Below, one piece after another: positions 8,962 to 18,996 of a DNA stretch of 64,000 bases. The stretch spans positions 46,097 through 110,096 of the forward strand of contig NZ_JABXKL010000002.1 in NCBI RefSeq assembly GCF_017114995.1, in the 5' to 3' direction. The translations under genes were made by a program, and so were the position numbers. Every line of letters starts with the position of its first letter. Position 1 is the first letter of the stretch. Under the pieces are notes generated by a model. That model worked only from the letters and a program-made list of their open reading frames with translations. It did no database searches and was not told where the DNA came from. Source of the stretch: Nostoc sp. NMS9 (GTDB taxonomy: Bacteria; Cyanobacteriota; Cyanobacteriia; Cyanobacteriales; Nostocaceae).

Positions 8962-10113
8962 TTACTGACTTTGAATACATTGTTTACCTAAGATTGTAGA
9001 CTTTAAATAATTACGTGCTGGGACTTCTACAAATCTATATGTCAATGATGCCGCCAATAAGACAATCATAAGAAATACTCCTAAAGATGTCAATGATTGA
9101 TATTCTGTAAATTCTTTGCCAAAAACATCGTGAAATTTATAAATCCAGAAGATTTTTAACAATTCTTGAATAAACCAATGAACCATATAAGTTGAGTAAG
9201 ATATAGTCCCGATATATAGCATTAAGCCTGAATTTAAAAACTTTGATATTACACTATTATTGTTGATAGATACAGATAAAATTAGTAAAGAAAAAGCTGG
9301 TAAAATTAGCCAATCATGAAGGTTACGAAAATCATGCCAGTAGTAATGCATAATCATAATTATCCAAGTTATAGCTATAATTGCCAGTAAATTAAGATTG
9401 AAATACTTTTTATAATTACCTCTATGGTAAACTTTGTAAGTTATAATTCCAAGTATGCATTCTAGCCCACATCTAGCTATCGAAGGTATGCCAATAATAG
9501 TATCTAAATTGCCACGGGTAAAGGTGATTAGTAGTAATATACTAAAGAGAGTACAACTATAAACTATCAAATCAGTTTTGTGGTTATTTTTTAACAAAAT
9601 TAATAATAAAAATGGAAATATACAGTAAATAAAAAACTCTACGCTAATTGACCAAGACGGCTCATTCCAATAGGTATTACACCATAATAAAGGTGGACAT
9701 TTTAGGTCGAATGCTTGGAGAAGAAAAATATTGGCAAAAAGAGCAGTTAAGTTAAATTTACCAGTAAAAGCAGAAGTATTTAGGAAAAGTAATTTGACAA
9801 TCTCTAATCCAATAAATAGAGAAACAATAAATATATGCAGAGGATAAATTCTAGCAAAACGCGAGAATAAATATGAACGATAGTTCTTTAAACTTACTTT
9901 TAAATAAAAAATCTCTGCATAAACGTGGGTCATGATAAAACCACTCAAAATAAAGAAAAAGTCAACCCATAAATATCCATTTTTAAAAAAATTACTATAG
10001 GCTGATAAAGTTGAACCTGTTTTCGGTAAACCGTAGTAAGAAAAATGGTGTATAACAACAACCAAGGCTGCAATACCACGTAAAGAAGTGAGCGATTTGA
10101 TGTGTTTATACAT
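8962..10113 (-). CDS. Acyltransferase-3 family membrane protein
   Basis: A 383-aa integral membrane protein of the acyltransferase-3 (OafA/NodX-like) family. These transfer acyl groups, often acetyl, to hydroxyls of sugars or small molecules. The start is diagnostic (LTSLRGIAALVVVIHH, then WVDFFFILSGFIMTHVY), with roughly ten hydrophobic helices, a PSWSISVEFF stretch and the terminal RFVEVPARN. The length is normal for the family. It lies between assembly-line genes on the same strand, 58 bp before the next NRPS gene, so tailoring of the peptide product is a reasonable inference. Its base composition is clearly more AT-rich than its neighbours, which may reflect separate acquisition. Confidence 0.85.
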   Translation of the reverse strand: MYKHIKSLTSLRGIAALVVVIHHFSYYGLPKTGSTLSAYSNFFKNGYLWVDFFFILSGFIMTHVYAEIFYLKVSLKNYRSYLFSRFARIYPLHIFIVSLFIGLEIVKLLFLNTSAFTGKFNLTALFANIFLLQAFDLKCPPLLWCNTYWNEPSWSISVEFFIYCIFPFLLLILLKNNHKTDLIVYSCTLFSILLLITFTRGNLDTIIGIPSIARCGLECILGIITYKVYHRGNYKKYFNLNLLAIIAITWIIMIMHYYWHDFRNLHDWLILPAFSLLILSVSINNNSVISKFLNSGLMLYIGTISYSTYMVHWFIQELLKIFWIYKFHDVFGKEFTEYQSLTSLGVFLMIVLLAASLTYRFVEVPARNYLKSTILGKQCIQSQ

Positions 10114-10344
10114 TGATATTTTTGGTTTTAGTTTCTACCTATAGCAATCCTATTTGAGTTGTGAAAATTATTTTTTAACGTAGATGCGTAGTTGCTTGCT
10201 GTCGTCTACAATGAATGATGTAACGTTGCATAAAAACAAGCTACGCGGAGCGTTTAAAATAGAAGATTTCACAAATGATTTAGAATTGCTATAGAACACC
10301 GATTCAGTATACAGGCTAATTCATAATTAATTATTTGAAAAAAT

Positions 10345-11343
10345 TTAGATTTTTTTCATAATCTTGTTAGAAAATTGCTTTAACCTTCCCTCAATAGATT
10401 TGAGTCTTAATACACCAGAGCGCAGTATCATAAATTTACTTTTAGGTCGGCGATCGGATAGAAGACTCAGAGCAAAAATTTTGAGTCGGTCTTTCAAAGC
10501 AGATTTACCTGGTGGAGTGGGTTCCAATCCCAGTCTGCGTAAATAACTGTTGACTTGATATATTCTGGCTTTGAGATCGTAAGGTCGCAGATAGAAGAGG
10601 ATACTCAAAGCTACAGAGACATTATTATTATTTTTGGCCCAATGGGGTGCCAGTATTGGATGATGGAGTCCCTTGCCTGGTTGCAAATGGTAAACTCTTG
10701 CTTTACTCTGATTCTCCTCTCTATAATTTGCTACGTTCAGGTCGCCTACATAAAATTTTTCAATTTCCTCTTCGCTCAGTACAGAACGATCGTTTTGATT
10801 GAAAAGGCTCATATCTTTCTCGCCCTGAATTTGAAACAGGAAATTCAACTCACTATCGATATGGTAAGGTGTAATAGAATTTGGAGAACCAATAAAGATG
10901 TAAGCACCTAGCCATGTCATTTGCTTCCGAAGGGGTTTACCTGTAAGAGTTTCAAGTTCAGTTATAATCTGGTTGACCAAGGCAGCATATTCTGGGTCTA
11001 CTTGAACATCTTCAAGCATGACCCAAGAATCCGATTCTCCAATATGTGCGATCGCCTCATTAATTTGCTTAATTCCAGGTCGCTGATTCCACTTTTGCTC
11101 AACAGGGACTTTGCTGATATAAGACTGGATTTTATTTGTTCTACCCTGACTTAGCATAGTATTTGCAAGCTCAACTAAGCGGGGGATTGAAAACAAAGGA
11201 TGTCCCGCAAGATTATGCGAAAACATGAAGTGCGAAGAGTTGAAATTTTCCCGAAAGTTTGAAAGATCAGTTTCAATGATTTGTTCAGGAAGGTTCAGAT
11301 CGGACTTAATAAAACTCGGTTCAAGTAGATTATCAACTGACAT
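10345..11343 (-). CDS. Cupin/JmjC-like Fe(II) oxygenase, putative tailoring hydroxylase
   Basis: A 332-aa protein from the ATG at 11343. A TTG 12 codons upstream would lengthen it but is less likely. The centre has a probable iron site, PYHIDSE (H-x-D/E), with a distal His candidate in GLHHPILAPHW. This pattern is typical of jumonji/aspartyl-beta-hydroxylase-like 2-oxoglutarate oxygenases. It follows the PKS-aminotransferase gene by about 90 bp on the same strand, so hydroxylation of a tethered or released intermediate is plausible. The exact substrate cannot be read. The C-terminal 100 residues (basic, YLRRLGLEPTPPGKSALKDR) match nothing I recognise. Confidence 0.7.
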   Translation of the reverse strand: MSVDNLLEPSFIKSDLNLPEQIIETDLSNFRENFNSSHFMFSHNLAGHPLFSIPRLVELANTMLSQGRTNKIQSYISKVPVEQKWNQRPGIKQINEAIAHIGESDSWVMLEDVQVDPEYAALVNQIITELETLTGKPLRKQMTWLGAYIFIGSPNSITPYHIDSELNFLFQIQGEKDMSLFNQNDRSVLSEEEIEKFYVGDLNVANYREENQSKARVYHLQPGKGLHHPILAPHWAKNNNNVSVALSILFYLRPYDLKARIYQVNSYLRRLGLEPTPPGKSALKDRLKIFALSLLSDRRPKSKFMILRSGVLRLKSIEGRLKQFSNKIMKKI

Positions 11344-11430
11344 ACAAAACCTGGATGGATGAGTATTTACTATTTGCAAAAATTACTGACGCTCACTACA
11401 CTTTCTATGCACTTGATTTTTTAAAGCACT

Positions 11431-14400
11431 TCAGGAAACACTTGCGACTTGTAAATATTTCCCAGGACGCTCGATATCGGGGATATACCAGGCGGGGTTT
11501 CCTTGGGGATCTCGTCCTAATTTGGCATCAGGTTGCGGAGGACGATTACGTAAACTGTTATTGGTAATTTCGCGGTTTGTTACTTCTATGGGCGGTGCAG
11601 ACAAGAAGCCAGCAGACTGCATTTCGGCAATACTTTCTTTAAAGGCTGCCATTACGAAAGCGAGATCGGCTTCGGAATGGGCTGTCGTCAAGAAGCAAGG
11701 ACGGTGATCCCAAGTATGCACTCCCTTATCCCGCATCAAGTAAAACAGTAAATCTCCGTAGGGAAACTCTGGTAAAGACTTCACCATAAACAGTGAACCG
11801 AAATTATAAGCTGTGAACGGTGCTTGAACTTGCTGGAAATAACCCATGAGTTCCGCTACAAACTTATCGGTTCTTGCATTAAGATTTTGCTGCAAGCTGG
11901 GGCCACTCTTCTGCAAATGCTGAAGTACTGCTTTCGCGGCTGCTAATGCTAAAGGATGGCGGACGAAGGTGCCGGCGAAGTAAGTCACGCCTACTTCTGG
12001 AACGGAGTCATCACCAAACTGCCAAAACCCACCATCTAAAGCATCCATATATTGCGATTTGCCAGCAATAACTCCAATCGGTAGTCCACCGCCCACAATC
12101 TTGCCGTAGGTTGCTATGTCTGCCTTGATACCAAAATGCGCCTGAGCACCACCTGGATGAATTCTGAATCCGGTAACGATTTCATCGAAAATTAGGGCAA
12201 TACCAGCTTCTGTCGTGAAATCACGCAATTGCTGGAGGAATTCTTTGGGCTGGTATTCAGGGCGACGGCTTTGCACAGATTCCACCATCACTGCTGCTAA
12301 CTCATCAGCCCGACTTCTGAGGATTTCTAGAGACTCAGGCGAATCGTAGTCTACTACCAAAATGTTCTCTACCATTTCGGGTGGGATACCAGGAGCAGCA
12401 GGAATTGACCGGAGTTTTTTTGTACCCCGAACAATTACTTCATCCAAAATACCGTGATAAGCTCCAGAAAAAATGGCAATTAAGTTACGCCCTGTGATGG
12501 TGCGTGCCATCCGCATCGCTCCCAGCACTGCTTCTGAACCTGTGTTGCAAAAGGCTGCTCGGTCAAAGTTGGTCAACTCACACATTAGCTTTGCCACTTC
12601 TCCAACTAAGGGAGTTTGCGGCCCAATTTCCATACCGAGTTTGAGTTGTGCTTCAATTGCTTCGGTAATGAAAGGTGGCGACCAACCAAACAAATTCAAG
12701 CCAAAGCCATTGCTTAAATCGACATATTCATTGCCATCAACATCCCAAAGTTTAGAACCTGATGAACGAGACACCACGATGGGATAAACCATCTCTTTCA
12801 TTGTCGGGTTAAACCCAGAAACAGTTCTTGGGTCTGCCAAGTAAGGGCGATGAGTTTGAGTATATTCTTTGGATTTTTGAGTCCGTTTTGTATATCTTTG
12901 GATAATTTTGTCTAGATGAGTGCGTTGTTGGGCTGTCAGAGTTTTAGTCTGGGTCTTTTCAATTCGAGCAGCCGCACCAAATGCCTTTTTAGCACCATTT
13001 GACTCGTTATCTACTGATGCTTGTGATTCTTTGCTGGTTTGGGTTGGGGGCATAGATACAGCGTTTTGTGGCTTGACACCATTATTTTGAGATGTCGCCG
13101 CAGGTACAACTGGGACTGTTAGAGATTGGCTGTTATTACCCAATAGCGCCAATTGCTGGCTCATGATTTGTAGCTGCTGATTAATCACACTTTCTAGGAC
13201 GCTACTAGATGCAGCAGGTTGCGGGGAAATTTGAGGTGCAGATCCATTTGTATGAACTTCATGCACTACCAAAGTGGGTGATGTGGTTGCAGGTGCTGGT
13301 AATGGTGCTTGTGGAATGGGGTCTGCAACGGTTTCTGTTAATCCTAATGCGGATAAAGTTTCGGGAGACAAGGCTGAATTGATAAAGTCAGCCAGTGTTC
13401 CTAAATTGGGGTAAATTTCTAGTAACTGCCTAAGTGTTACCTTGACTTTAAATTTTTTCTTCAAAGCTAATCCGATTTGCGTTAGAGATAAGGAATCTAA
13501 TCCCATTTCTAAAAATGTTGTCGAGTCGTCAATACTAGCAATTTCCAATCCTGATGTTTCTTCAATAATTTCTTTGAGCAGGGGAATAAACTTTTGCTGA
13601 GGGGATGTTGTCATAGTTTGGGTCTTTTCTAATAATTGGGGATTTAAAAGTTTGGGAGTTGCTGCACGATTGGGATGAGGTGGAGGATCAATCCAGAAGC
13701 GTTGGCGTTCAAAGGGATAGGTAGGCAGAGGAATTCGTTGTCGCGTTTCACTTTGATATAAGTTGCTCCAGTCAATAGATACTCCTGCTAACCACAGTTG
13801 TCCTATTGCCTTGAGTAATGCCGTCCATTCGGCTTCGTTCTCAGCGTTATCACTCAGAGAAGGAATCGCAATCTGTTGTTTAATATCTTTTGCTTGTTGG
13901 CGGGCTAAGGTCGTAGTTGTGATTCGCGGCCCTACCTCTAACAGTAGGCGTTCTGGCTGCTGCCATAGGGTTTGTACGCCCTCTGCAAATCGCACAGTCT
14001 GACGTAGATGTGTAGCCCAATACATCGGATCGGTTGCTTGCTGGGCTGTAATCCAGTCAGCGGTAACTGTGGAAACAAAGGGAATTTGGGGTGGCGATAA
14101 TTTAACCTTTCCAACTACCTCAGCAAAGGGGGCTATGATGCTATCCATCATCGGGGAGTGGAAAGCGTGGGAGGTGTGTAAATGGCGACAGATAACTTCT
14201 TCGCTTTCAAGTTGTTTTTGCAGAACTGCGATCGCCTCTGTGGGGCCAGAAACTACACACAAGGAAGGGCCATTAATTGCGGCGATCGCTAGTTCTGCAC
14301 TCAATCGCGGCTCTACCTTTTTGGCTGGTAGGCGCACTGAGAGCATAGCCCCTGCGTGTAACTCCCACATTAAGCGACCGCGAGTTGCAACCAACATCAG

Positions 14401-16353
14401 CGCATCTTCTAAGGTGAATACACCCGCTATACAGGCGGCGACAAATTCACCAATACTGTGGCCAATCATGGCTTGGGGTTTGACTCCCCAACTTTGCCAC
14501 AGCTGCGCTAAAGCGTATTCAATAACGAATAATGCTGGTTGGGTAAAGCAGGTTTGCCGCAGGGAGATAGCCGCAGTTTCGCGATCGCTCAGTGCGGGAT
14601 ACATGATTTCTCGTAAATCCCTGCCCAGTAAAGGCTTAAGCATTTCAGCACATTCATCTACTGCTTCCTGAAACACAGGTTCGCGGTTGTAGAGATTCAG
14701 TCCCATGTTCACATATTGCGATCCTTGTCCGGGGAACATGAAGACAACGGCTGGATTGCGGATTTCTGTATGACGGGTATTTACTTGATTTGGATCTAAA
14801 GATTGTAGTGCTGCGATCGCATCTGTGATATCGTGACAAACTATACTGCGTCGGTAGTTAAAAGCTTTGCGCCCGCGCTGTAAAGTATAAGCTACATCAG
14901 CTAAGTTAATTTCGGCATTGTACTGTAAATGCTGCTGTAAATTAGCTGTTGCAGCCTCTAAAGCTTGACTAGTTTTTGCCGAGAGCAACAATAGCTGCTG
15001 TGGGCGAGAAGATCCTGAACTTTGGATTTGTGGCGCTTCTTCTAGCACAATATGAGCATTAGTACCGCCGACACCAAAAGAACTTACACCAGCTCGTCGC
15101 AAAGTTTTACCCTCCGACCATTCAGCTAGTTTGGTATTTACATAGAAGGGGCTATTGGCAAAGTCAATCTTGGGGTTGGGAGCCTCAAAATTTAAACTAG
15201 GTGGAATCTTTTTATAATGCAGAGCAAGAGCAGTTTTTATTAACCCTGCTACTCCAGCCGCCGCAACTAAATGTCCGACATTGCTTTTAAGAGAGCCGAT
15301 CGCACAAAATTGTTTAGCATCTGTATGCACCCGGAATGCTTGCGTCAGCGCTTCAATTTCAATCGGGTCGCCTAAAGGTGTAGCTGTGCCGTGAGCTTCA
15401 ATATAAGAGATGGTTTCTGGGTGAAAGTTAGCATAAGCTTGTGCCATTGCAACGGCCTCTGCTTGTCCGTCTACACTGGGAGCGGTAAAGCTTACCTTAT
15501 CAGCGCCGTCATTATTGATACCAGAACCTCGAATTACAGCATAGATGCGATCGCCATCATTGAGTGCATCTTCTAAACGCTTGAGGACAACCACTCCTGC
15601 GCCATTGTTGAACATTGTGCCCTGAGCGTTGGCATCAAAGGGATGACAATGCCCATCTCCAGAGAGCATACTGCCTTCTTGCGCCACATAACCGCTGTTT
15701 TGGGGTGTAGTCATAGATACACCACCAGACAAAGCTAAATCGCACTGATAGCTGGTTAAGGCTTGGCAAGCCTGAATGACTGCTACCAAAGAAGTGGAAC
15801 AGGCTGTATTGACGCTGACGGCTGGGCCTTTGAGGTTGAGTTTGTAAGCTGCACGGGTGGTTAAAAAGTCTTTTTCATTGGCTAACATTGTCTGGAACTC
15901 ACCGATGCGATCAACAATTTCCATACGTCCAGAAATGTGGTTAGCAAAATAAGTATTTTGACCACAACCAGCGTACAAACCAATCAAACCCTCAAAAGAC
16001 TCTGATTCATAACCAGCATTTTCCAGGGCTTCATAAACCAACTCTAGGAAAACTCTAGCCTGTGGGTCCATAACTACAGCTTCTAGCGGATTAATGCCAA
16101 AGAAGGCAGCATCAAAGGTTTCGCCCCCAGGAATGATTCCTCTAGCTTTTACATAGCTAGGATCTTTGCAAAGGTTCGGATCAATACTAGGATCTAGTTC
16201 TTCATCTTGAAAGAAAGTCGTTGATTCTAATCCCTCACAGAGATTGCGCCAAAATTCATCGACATTTCTAGCGCCAGGAAATCTTCCTACCATGCCAATA
16301 ATGGCAACACCATCAATAGGATCTTGGTTATCGGATGCTTGGATATTTACCAT
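11431..16353 (-). CDS. PKS with integrated aminotransferase: KS-AT-ACP-AMT
   Basis: A 1640-aa polyketide synthase. The ketosynthase (about 15-440) has the catalytic Cys in NTACSTSL and the His residues in EAHGTATPLGDP and NVGHLVAA. The acyltransferase (about 540-850) has GHSIGEF and the HAFH motif, which predicts malonyl-CoA. The ACP (about 925-1000) has GLDSLSL. A Ser/Pro/Gln-rich linker leads to a class III PLP aminotransferase (about 1185-1600) with FDEIVTGFR and the lysine in YGKIVGGGLPIG. No ketoreductase, dehydratase or methyltransferase is present. McyE and MycA use the same ACP-AMT order to turn a beta-keto thioester into a beta-amino one. Here the incoming unit is an aminoacyl group, so a 3,4-diamino acyl chain is predicted. 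The gene starts 3 nt after the loading-module gene. Confidence 0.93.
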   Translation of the reverse strand: MVNIQASDNQDPIDGVAIIGMVGRFPGARNVDEFWRNLCEGLESTTFFQDEELDPSIDPNLCKDPSYVKARGIIPGGETFDAAFFGINPLEAVVMDPQARVFLELVYEALENAGYESESFEGLIGLYAGCGQNTYFANHISGRMEIVDRIGEFQTMLANEKDFLTTRAAYKLNLKGPAVSVNTACSTSLVAVIQACQALTSYQCDLALSGGVSMTTPQNSGYVAQEGSMLSGDGHCHPFDANAQGTMFNNGAGVVVLKRLEDALNDGDRIYAVIRGSGINNDGADKVSFTAPSVDGQAEAVAMAQAYANFHPETISYIEAHGTATPLGDPIEIEALTQAFRVHTDAKQFCAIGSLKSNVGHLVAAAGVAGLIKTALALHYKKIPPSLNFEAPNPKIDFANSPFYVNTKLAEWSEGKTLRRAGVSSFGVGGTNAHIVLEEAPQIQSSGSSRPQQLLLLSAKTSQALEAATANLQQHLQYNAEINLADVAYTLQRGRKAFNYRRSIVCHDITDAIAALQSLDPNQVNTRHTEIRNPAVVFMFPGQGSQYVNMGLNLYNREPVFQEAVDECAEMLKPLLGRDLREIMYPALSDRETAAISLRQTCFTQPALFVIEYALAQLWQSWGVKPQAMIGHSIGEFVAACIAGVFTLEDALMLVATRGRLMWELHAGAMLSVRLPAKKVEPRLSAELAIAAINGPSLCVVSGPTEAIAVLQKQLESEEVICRHLHTSHAFHSPMMDSIIAPFAEVVGKVKLSPPQIPFVSTVTADWITAQQATDPMYWATHLRQTVRFAEGVQTLWQQPERLLLEVGPRITTTTLARQQAKDIKQQIAIPSLSDNAENEAEWTALLKAIGQLWLAGVSIDWSNLYQSETRQRIPLPTYPFERQRFWIDPPPHPNRAATPKLLNPQLLEKTQTMTTSPQQKFIPLLKEIIEETSGLEIASIDDSTTFLEMGLDSLSLTQIGLALKKKFKVKVTLRQLLEIYPNLGTLADFINSALSPETLSALGLTETVADPIPQAPLPAPATTSPTLVVHEVHTNGSAPQISPQPAASSSVLESVINQQLQIMSQQLALLGNNSQSLTVPVVPAATSQNNGVKPQNAVSMPPTQTSKESQASVDNESNGAKKAFGAAARIEKTQTKTLTAQQRTHLDKIIQRYTKRTQKSKEYTQTHRPYLADPRTVSGFNPTMKEMVYPIVVSRSSGSKLWDVDGNEYVDLSNGFGLNLFGWSPPFITEAIEAQLKLGMEIGPQTPLVGEVAKLMCELTNFDRAAFCNTGSEAVLGAMRMARTITGRNLIAIFSGAYHGILDEVIVRGTKKLRSIPAAPGIPPEMVENILVVDYDSPESLEILRSRADELAAVMVESVQSRRPEYQPKEFLQQLRDFTTEAGIALIFDEIVTGFRIHPGGAQAHFGIKADIATYGKIVGGGLPIGVIAGKSQYMDALDGGFWQFGDDSVPEVGVTYFAGTFVRHPLALAAAKAVLQHLQKSGPSLQQNLNARTDKFVAELMGYFQQVQAPFTAYNFGSLFMVKSLPEFPYGDLLFYLMRDKGVHTWDHRPCFLTTAHSEADLAFVMAAFKESIAEMQSAGFLSAPPIEVTNREITNNSLRNRPPQPDAKLGRDPQGNPAWYIPDIERPGKYLQVASVS

Positions 16354-16356
16354 TGC

Positions 16357-18384
16357 TTAAACACTTTGTTGATGATTACGGCGACGAGTCCGAGCTGCTT
16401 GTTGGCGTTGGGCGCGATTTTGCAGCTTGTCAGAAGACGGTTGGCTGTTCTGGTTTGAATGCAAATACTTTGCTAAAGAGCCAATTGTTGAATACTGAAA
16501 TAGCTTCACAGCAGGTAGCTCAATACCAAGTTCCTGTTTTACTCGCGCAGCAACTTGGAGAATTGAGATTGAAGTTGCTCCCAAATCAAAGAAATTATCA
16601 TCAATCCCAACGCGATCGATTTTGAGCAGTTCGGATAAAATCCCTACAAGCAGACGTTCTAAATCTGTTTGTGGAGCAAGGTAGGCTTGTTCCAGTTGCG
16701 GACGTTCTCTACTTGGTGCTGGCAATTTATGTCTATCTACTTTGCCATTTGCAGTCAAAGGCAGTGACTCTAACACCAGAAATGTTGATGGCATCATGTA
16801 ATTAGGTAGTCGCTGTTGTAAGAAACTACGTAATTTATTGTGCGTATATCCACTGTTATAGTGAGGAACAATATAAGCTGTCAACTGCTTTTCACCTGCT
16901 TCATCCTGACGAGCTAAAACGACAATTTCCCGAACGTCAGGATGTTGTGCGATTTCCCGCTCAATTTCCCCTAGCTCAATTCTGAAACCGCGAATTTTTA
17001 CCTGATTGTCAATCCGACCTAAAAACTCAATATTTCCATCTGGAAGATAACGAGCTAAATCTCCCGTTTTGTAAAGTCGCGTTGTTAAATTGTTATCAAA
17101 TGAGTGACAAATGAATTTTTCGGCAGTTAGGTCAGGGCGGTTTAAATAGCCTCTAGCTAATCCATCACCACCAATGTACAATTCACCAGCTTCTCCAATT
17201 GATACTGGTTGGAGGTTGTTATTTAATATATAAACTTGGGTGTTAGCAATTGGACGACCAATAGGAATAGAAACATCTGGTTGTAGTGGTGCTGTTATAG
17301 GATGGCAGCAGGTAAAAGTTGTATTCTCAGTTGGGCCATAGCCATTAATTAGCTGACAGTTCTCTACTGTTTGGAGAAATTTCTGTACATGGGAAACAGA
17401 TAAGACATCACCACCTGCTAAAAGTTGACGTAAGGATTTTAAAGCATCAATTTTTTCATCCACTATCAGGTGGAATAAACCGGCTGTCAGCCAAAGAGTA
17501 GTAACTTGGTATTGCTGAATAATCTGCCCTAATTCTTCTAAAGACGGTGTATTAGGAGGGTAAATTACTAGCCGCCCACCATTAAGTAAACAACCCCAAA
17601 TTTCAAAAGTGGAAGCATCGAAGGAAATAGGAGCAAGTTGCAGAATTACTTCTTCAGGCGTGAGTTGAGCATAATTAGTTTCTTTAACTAACCTAACTAC
17701 ACCACGATGGATAACGCTAACACCTTTGGGTGTACCTGTAGAACCTGATGTATACATGACATAAGCCAAGTTATCAGCAGTGACATTAGTGCTTAGGTTA
17801 TCTTTTTTATTTTGGGTGATTGTATTCCAATCTACGTCTAGGCAAATTACAAATGCTGTGTGAGTAGGTAATTTGGCAACTAGTTCTTTTTGAGTTAATA
17901 ATACAGATACCTGGGTATCTGACAGCATGAAAGCTAAACGTTCTTGTGGATACCCTGGATCTAATGGTACATAAGCTCCACCTGCTTTAAGAATAGCTAA
18001 AAGTGCTACAACCATTTCTAAGGAGCGCTCTATGCAGATTCCTACAAGAATTTCTGTTCCTACCCCTAGTGATTGTAGATATTTTGCTAGTTGATTAGCA
18101 CGACTATTCAAATCTCTATAGGTGAGATGCTGATTATTAAAAATTAGTGCTACAGCATCAGGTGTTTTCTCTACTTGTGCTTCAAACAACTGATGAATAC
18201 ACGCTTGTTGAGGATAATCAGTTTGAGTATGATTCCACTCTATTAGTAGTTTTTTTTCGGATTCTTTCAAAATAGGTAATGTTAAATTATCTCGTTCTAA
18301 GTTGTTTTCTGATAATGAAGTTTGACTATTAGTCACCAGTAATTCATTTTTATTTTGAGCCAATGAATTAGTTATTAGTTTCAT
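16357..18384 (-). CDS. NRPS loading module A-PCP, valine-like code
   Basis: A 675-aa protein with an adenylation domain (about 45-545) and a carrier domain (about 565-640, DLGATSISIL). All A motifs are intact: YTSGSTGTPKG, GYGPTEN, YKTGDLARY and NGKVDR. Read against GrsA the pocket is D-A-F-W-L-G-G-T-F-K, close to the classic valine code. There is no condensation domain, but the N-terminus keeps a C-A linker (LPILKESEKKLLIEW), so it probably arose from an internal module that lost its C domain. It is first in the leftward operon and would hand valine to the ketosynthase of the next gene. The tail is basic and Gln-rich (QQAARTRRRNHQQS), perhaps a docking tail. Confidence 0.9.
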   Translation of the reverse strand: MKLITNSLAQNKNELLVTNSQTSLSENNLERDNLTLPILKESEKKLLIEWNHTQTDYPQQACIHQLFEAQVEKTPDAVALIFNNQHLTYRDLNSRANQLAKYLQSLGVGTEILVGICIERSLEMVVALLAILKAGGAYVPLDPGYPQERLAFMLSDTQVSVLLTQKELVAKLPTHTAFVICLDVDWNTITQNKKDNLSTNVTADNLAYVMYTSGSTGTPKGVSVIHRGVVRLVKETNYAQLTPEEVILQLAPISFDASTFEIWGCLLNGGRLVIYPPNTPSLEELGQIIQQYQVTTLWLTAGLFHLIVDEKIDALKSLRQLLAGGDVLSVSHVQKFLQTVENCQLINGYGPTENTTFTCCHPITAPLQPDVSIPIGRPIANTQVYILNNNLQPVSIGEAGELYIGGDGLARGYLNRPDLTAEKFICHSFDNNLTTRLYKTGDLARYLPDGNIEFLGRIDNQVKIRGFRIELGEIEREIAQHPDVREIVVLARQDEAGEKQLTAYIVPHYNSGYTHNKLRSFLQQRLPNYMMPSTFLVLESLPLTANGKVDRHKLPAPSRERPQLEQAYLAPQTDLERLLVGILSELLKIDRVGIDDNFFDLGATSISILQVAARVKQELGIELPAVKLFQYSTIGSLAKYLHSNQNSQPSSDKLQNRAQRQQAARTRRRNHQQSV

Positions 18385-18996
18385 CTTGAAATTAAAGCAG
18401 AAATACTTGTATAAATGAGTAACAAGGAATTGAGTGTATTTAAATTTAAGAGGATATTGTTATTTTCCGCATTTAGAGAAACAGACAAAATAAAAACTAG
18501 CAAAGCGTTTTTATATGTTTGAATAGTAGTGTTTTCACTTAAATATTATGGTTATATTGTTAGCTTTGAAATTATATTAAAAGACTAATTTCACAACAAA
18601 TTATGCCGCAATCCGACAATATTTGTGTGAAAGGGCACTGACTCAAGATTTAGTTCTCTTATTTTGACCTATTTCCTCAAAATCGTAGTTAGTTTCAATA
18701 CATCTTCATTGAAAATTAAAACTTTAGAGATGTTTGCAATGGGAATATTAACTGTACGTAGACTTATTTTCAGATAACAAGAATAATTAATACCTTGAGG
18801 AACAAAAAATACAGCGATTTTAGCAACTAATAAGTAATGTAACGCCTTCGAGGTAGGTTGACTCCAGCGAAACGAGAATAGGGTGGGCATTGTAATGCCC
18901 ACCCCACAATAACGAACTATTTGCTGTAGTCTACGTAATTGAAAACCGCTGTTTCAACTGATAGTTATTTCTGCCACGCTGCACTAGGCGAACAGA
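18385..18996. other. Intergenic region upstream of the NRPS-PKS operon
   Basis: About 610 bp, strongly AT-rich near 18400-18600, between the operon start and the end of the next leftward gene. It must hold the operon promoter, but no single sigma-70 box pair stands out. The right part carries a strong inverted repeat (18881-18904). Short open frames here show no recognisable protein. Confidence 0.5.
18881..18904. repeat. Perfect inverted repeat, GTGGGCATT type
   Basis: Arms GGGTGGGCATT and AATGCCCACCC are perfect over 11 bp with a 2-nt loop. It sits about 90 bp after the stop of the leftward phosphatase gene. It could end transcription, but there is no T tract, and this sequence type is also a dispersed Nostoc palindrome. 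Confidence 0.65.

Noticed and set aside
14069..14671. 200-codon rightward frame inside the PKS
   Set aside because: It is a shadow of the acyltransferase domain coding sequence; no motif or ribosome site.
18669..18902. 77-codon leftward frame in the NRPS-phosphatase spacer
   Set aside because: It runs through the 18881-18904 palindrome and shows no family resemblance or ribosome site.
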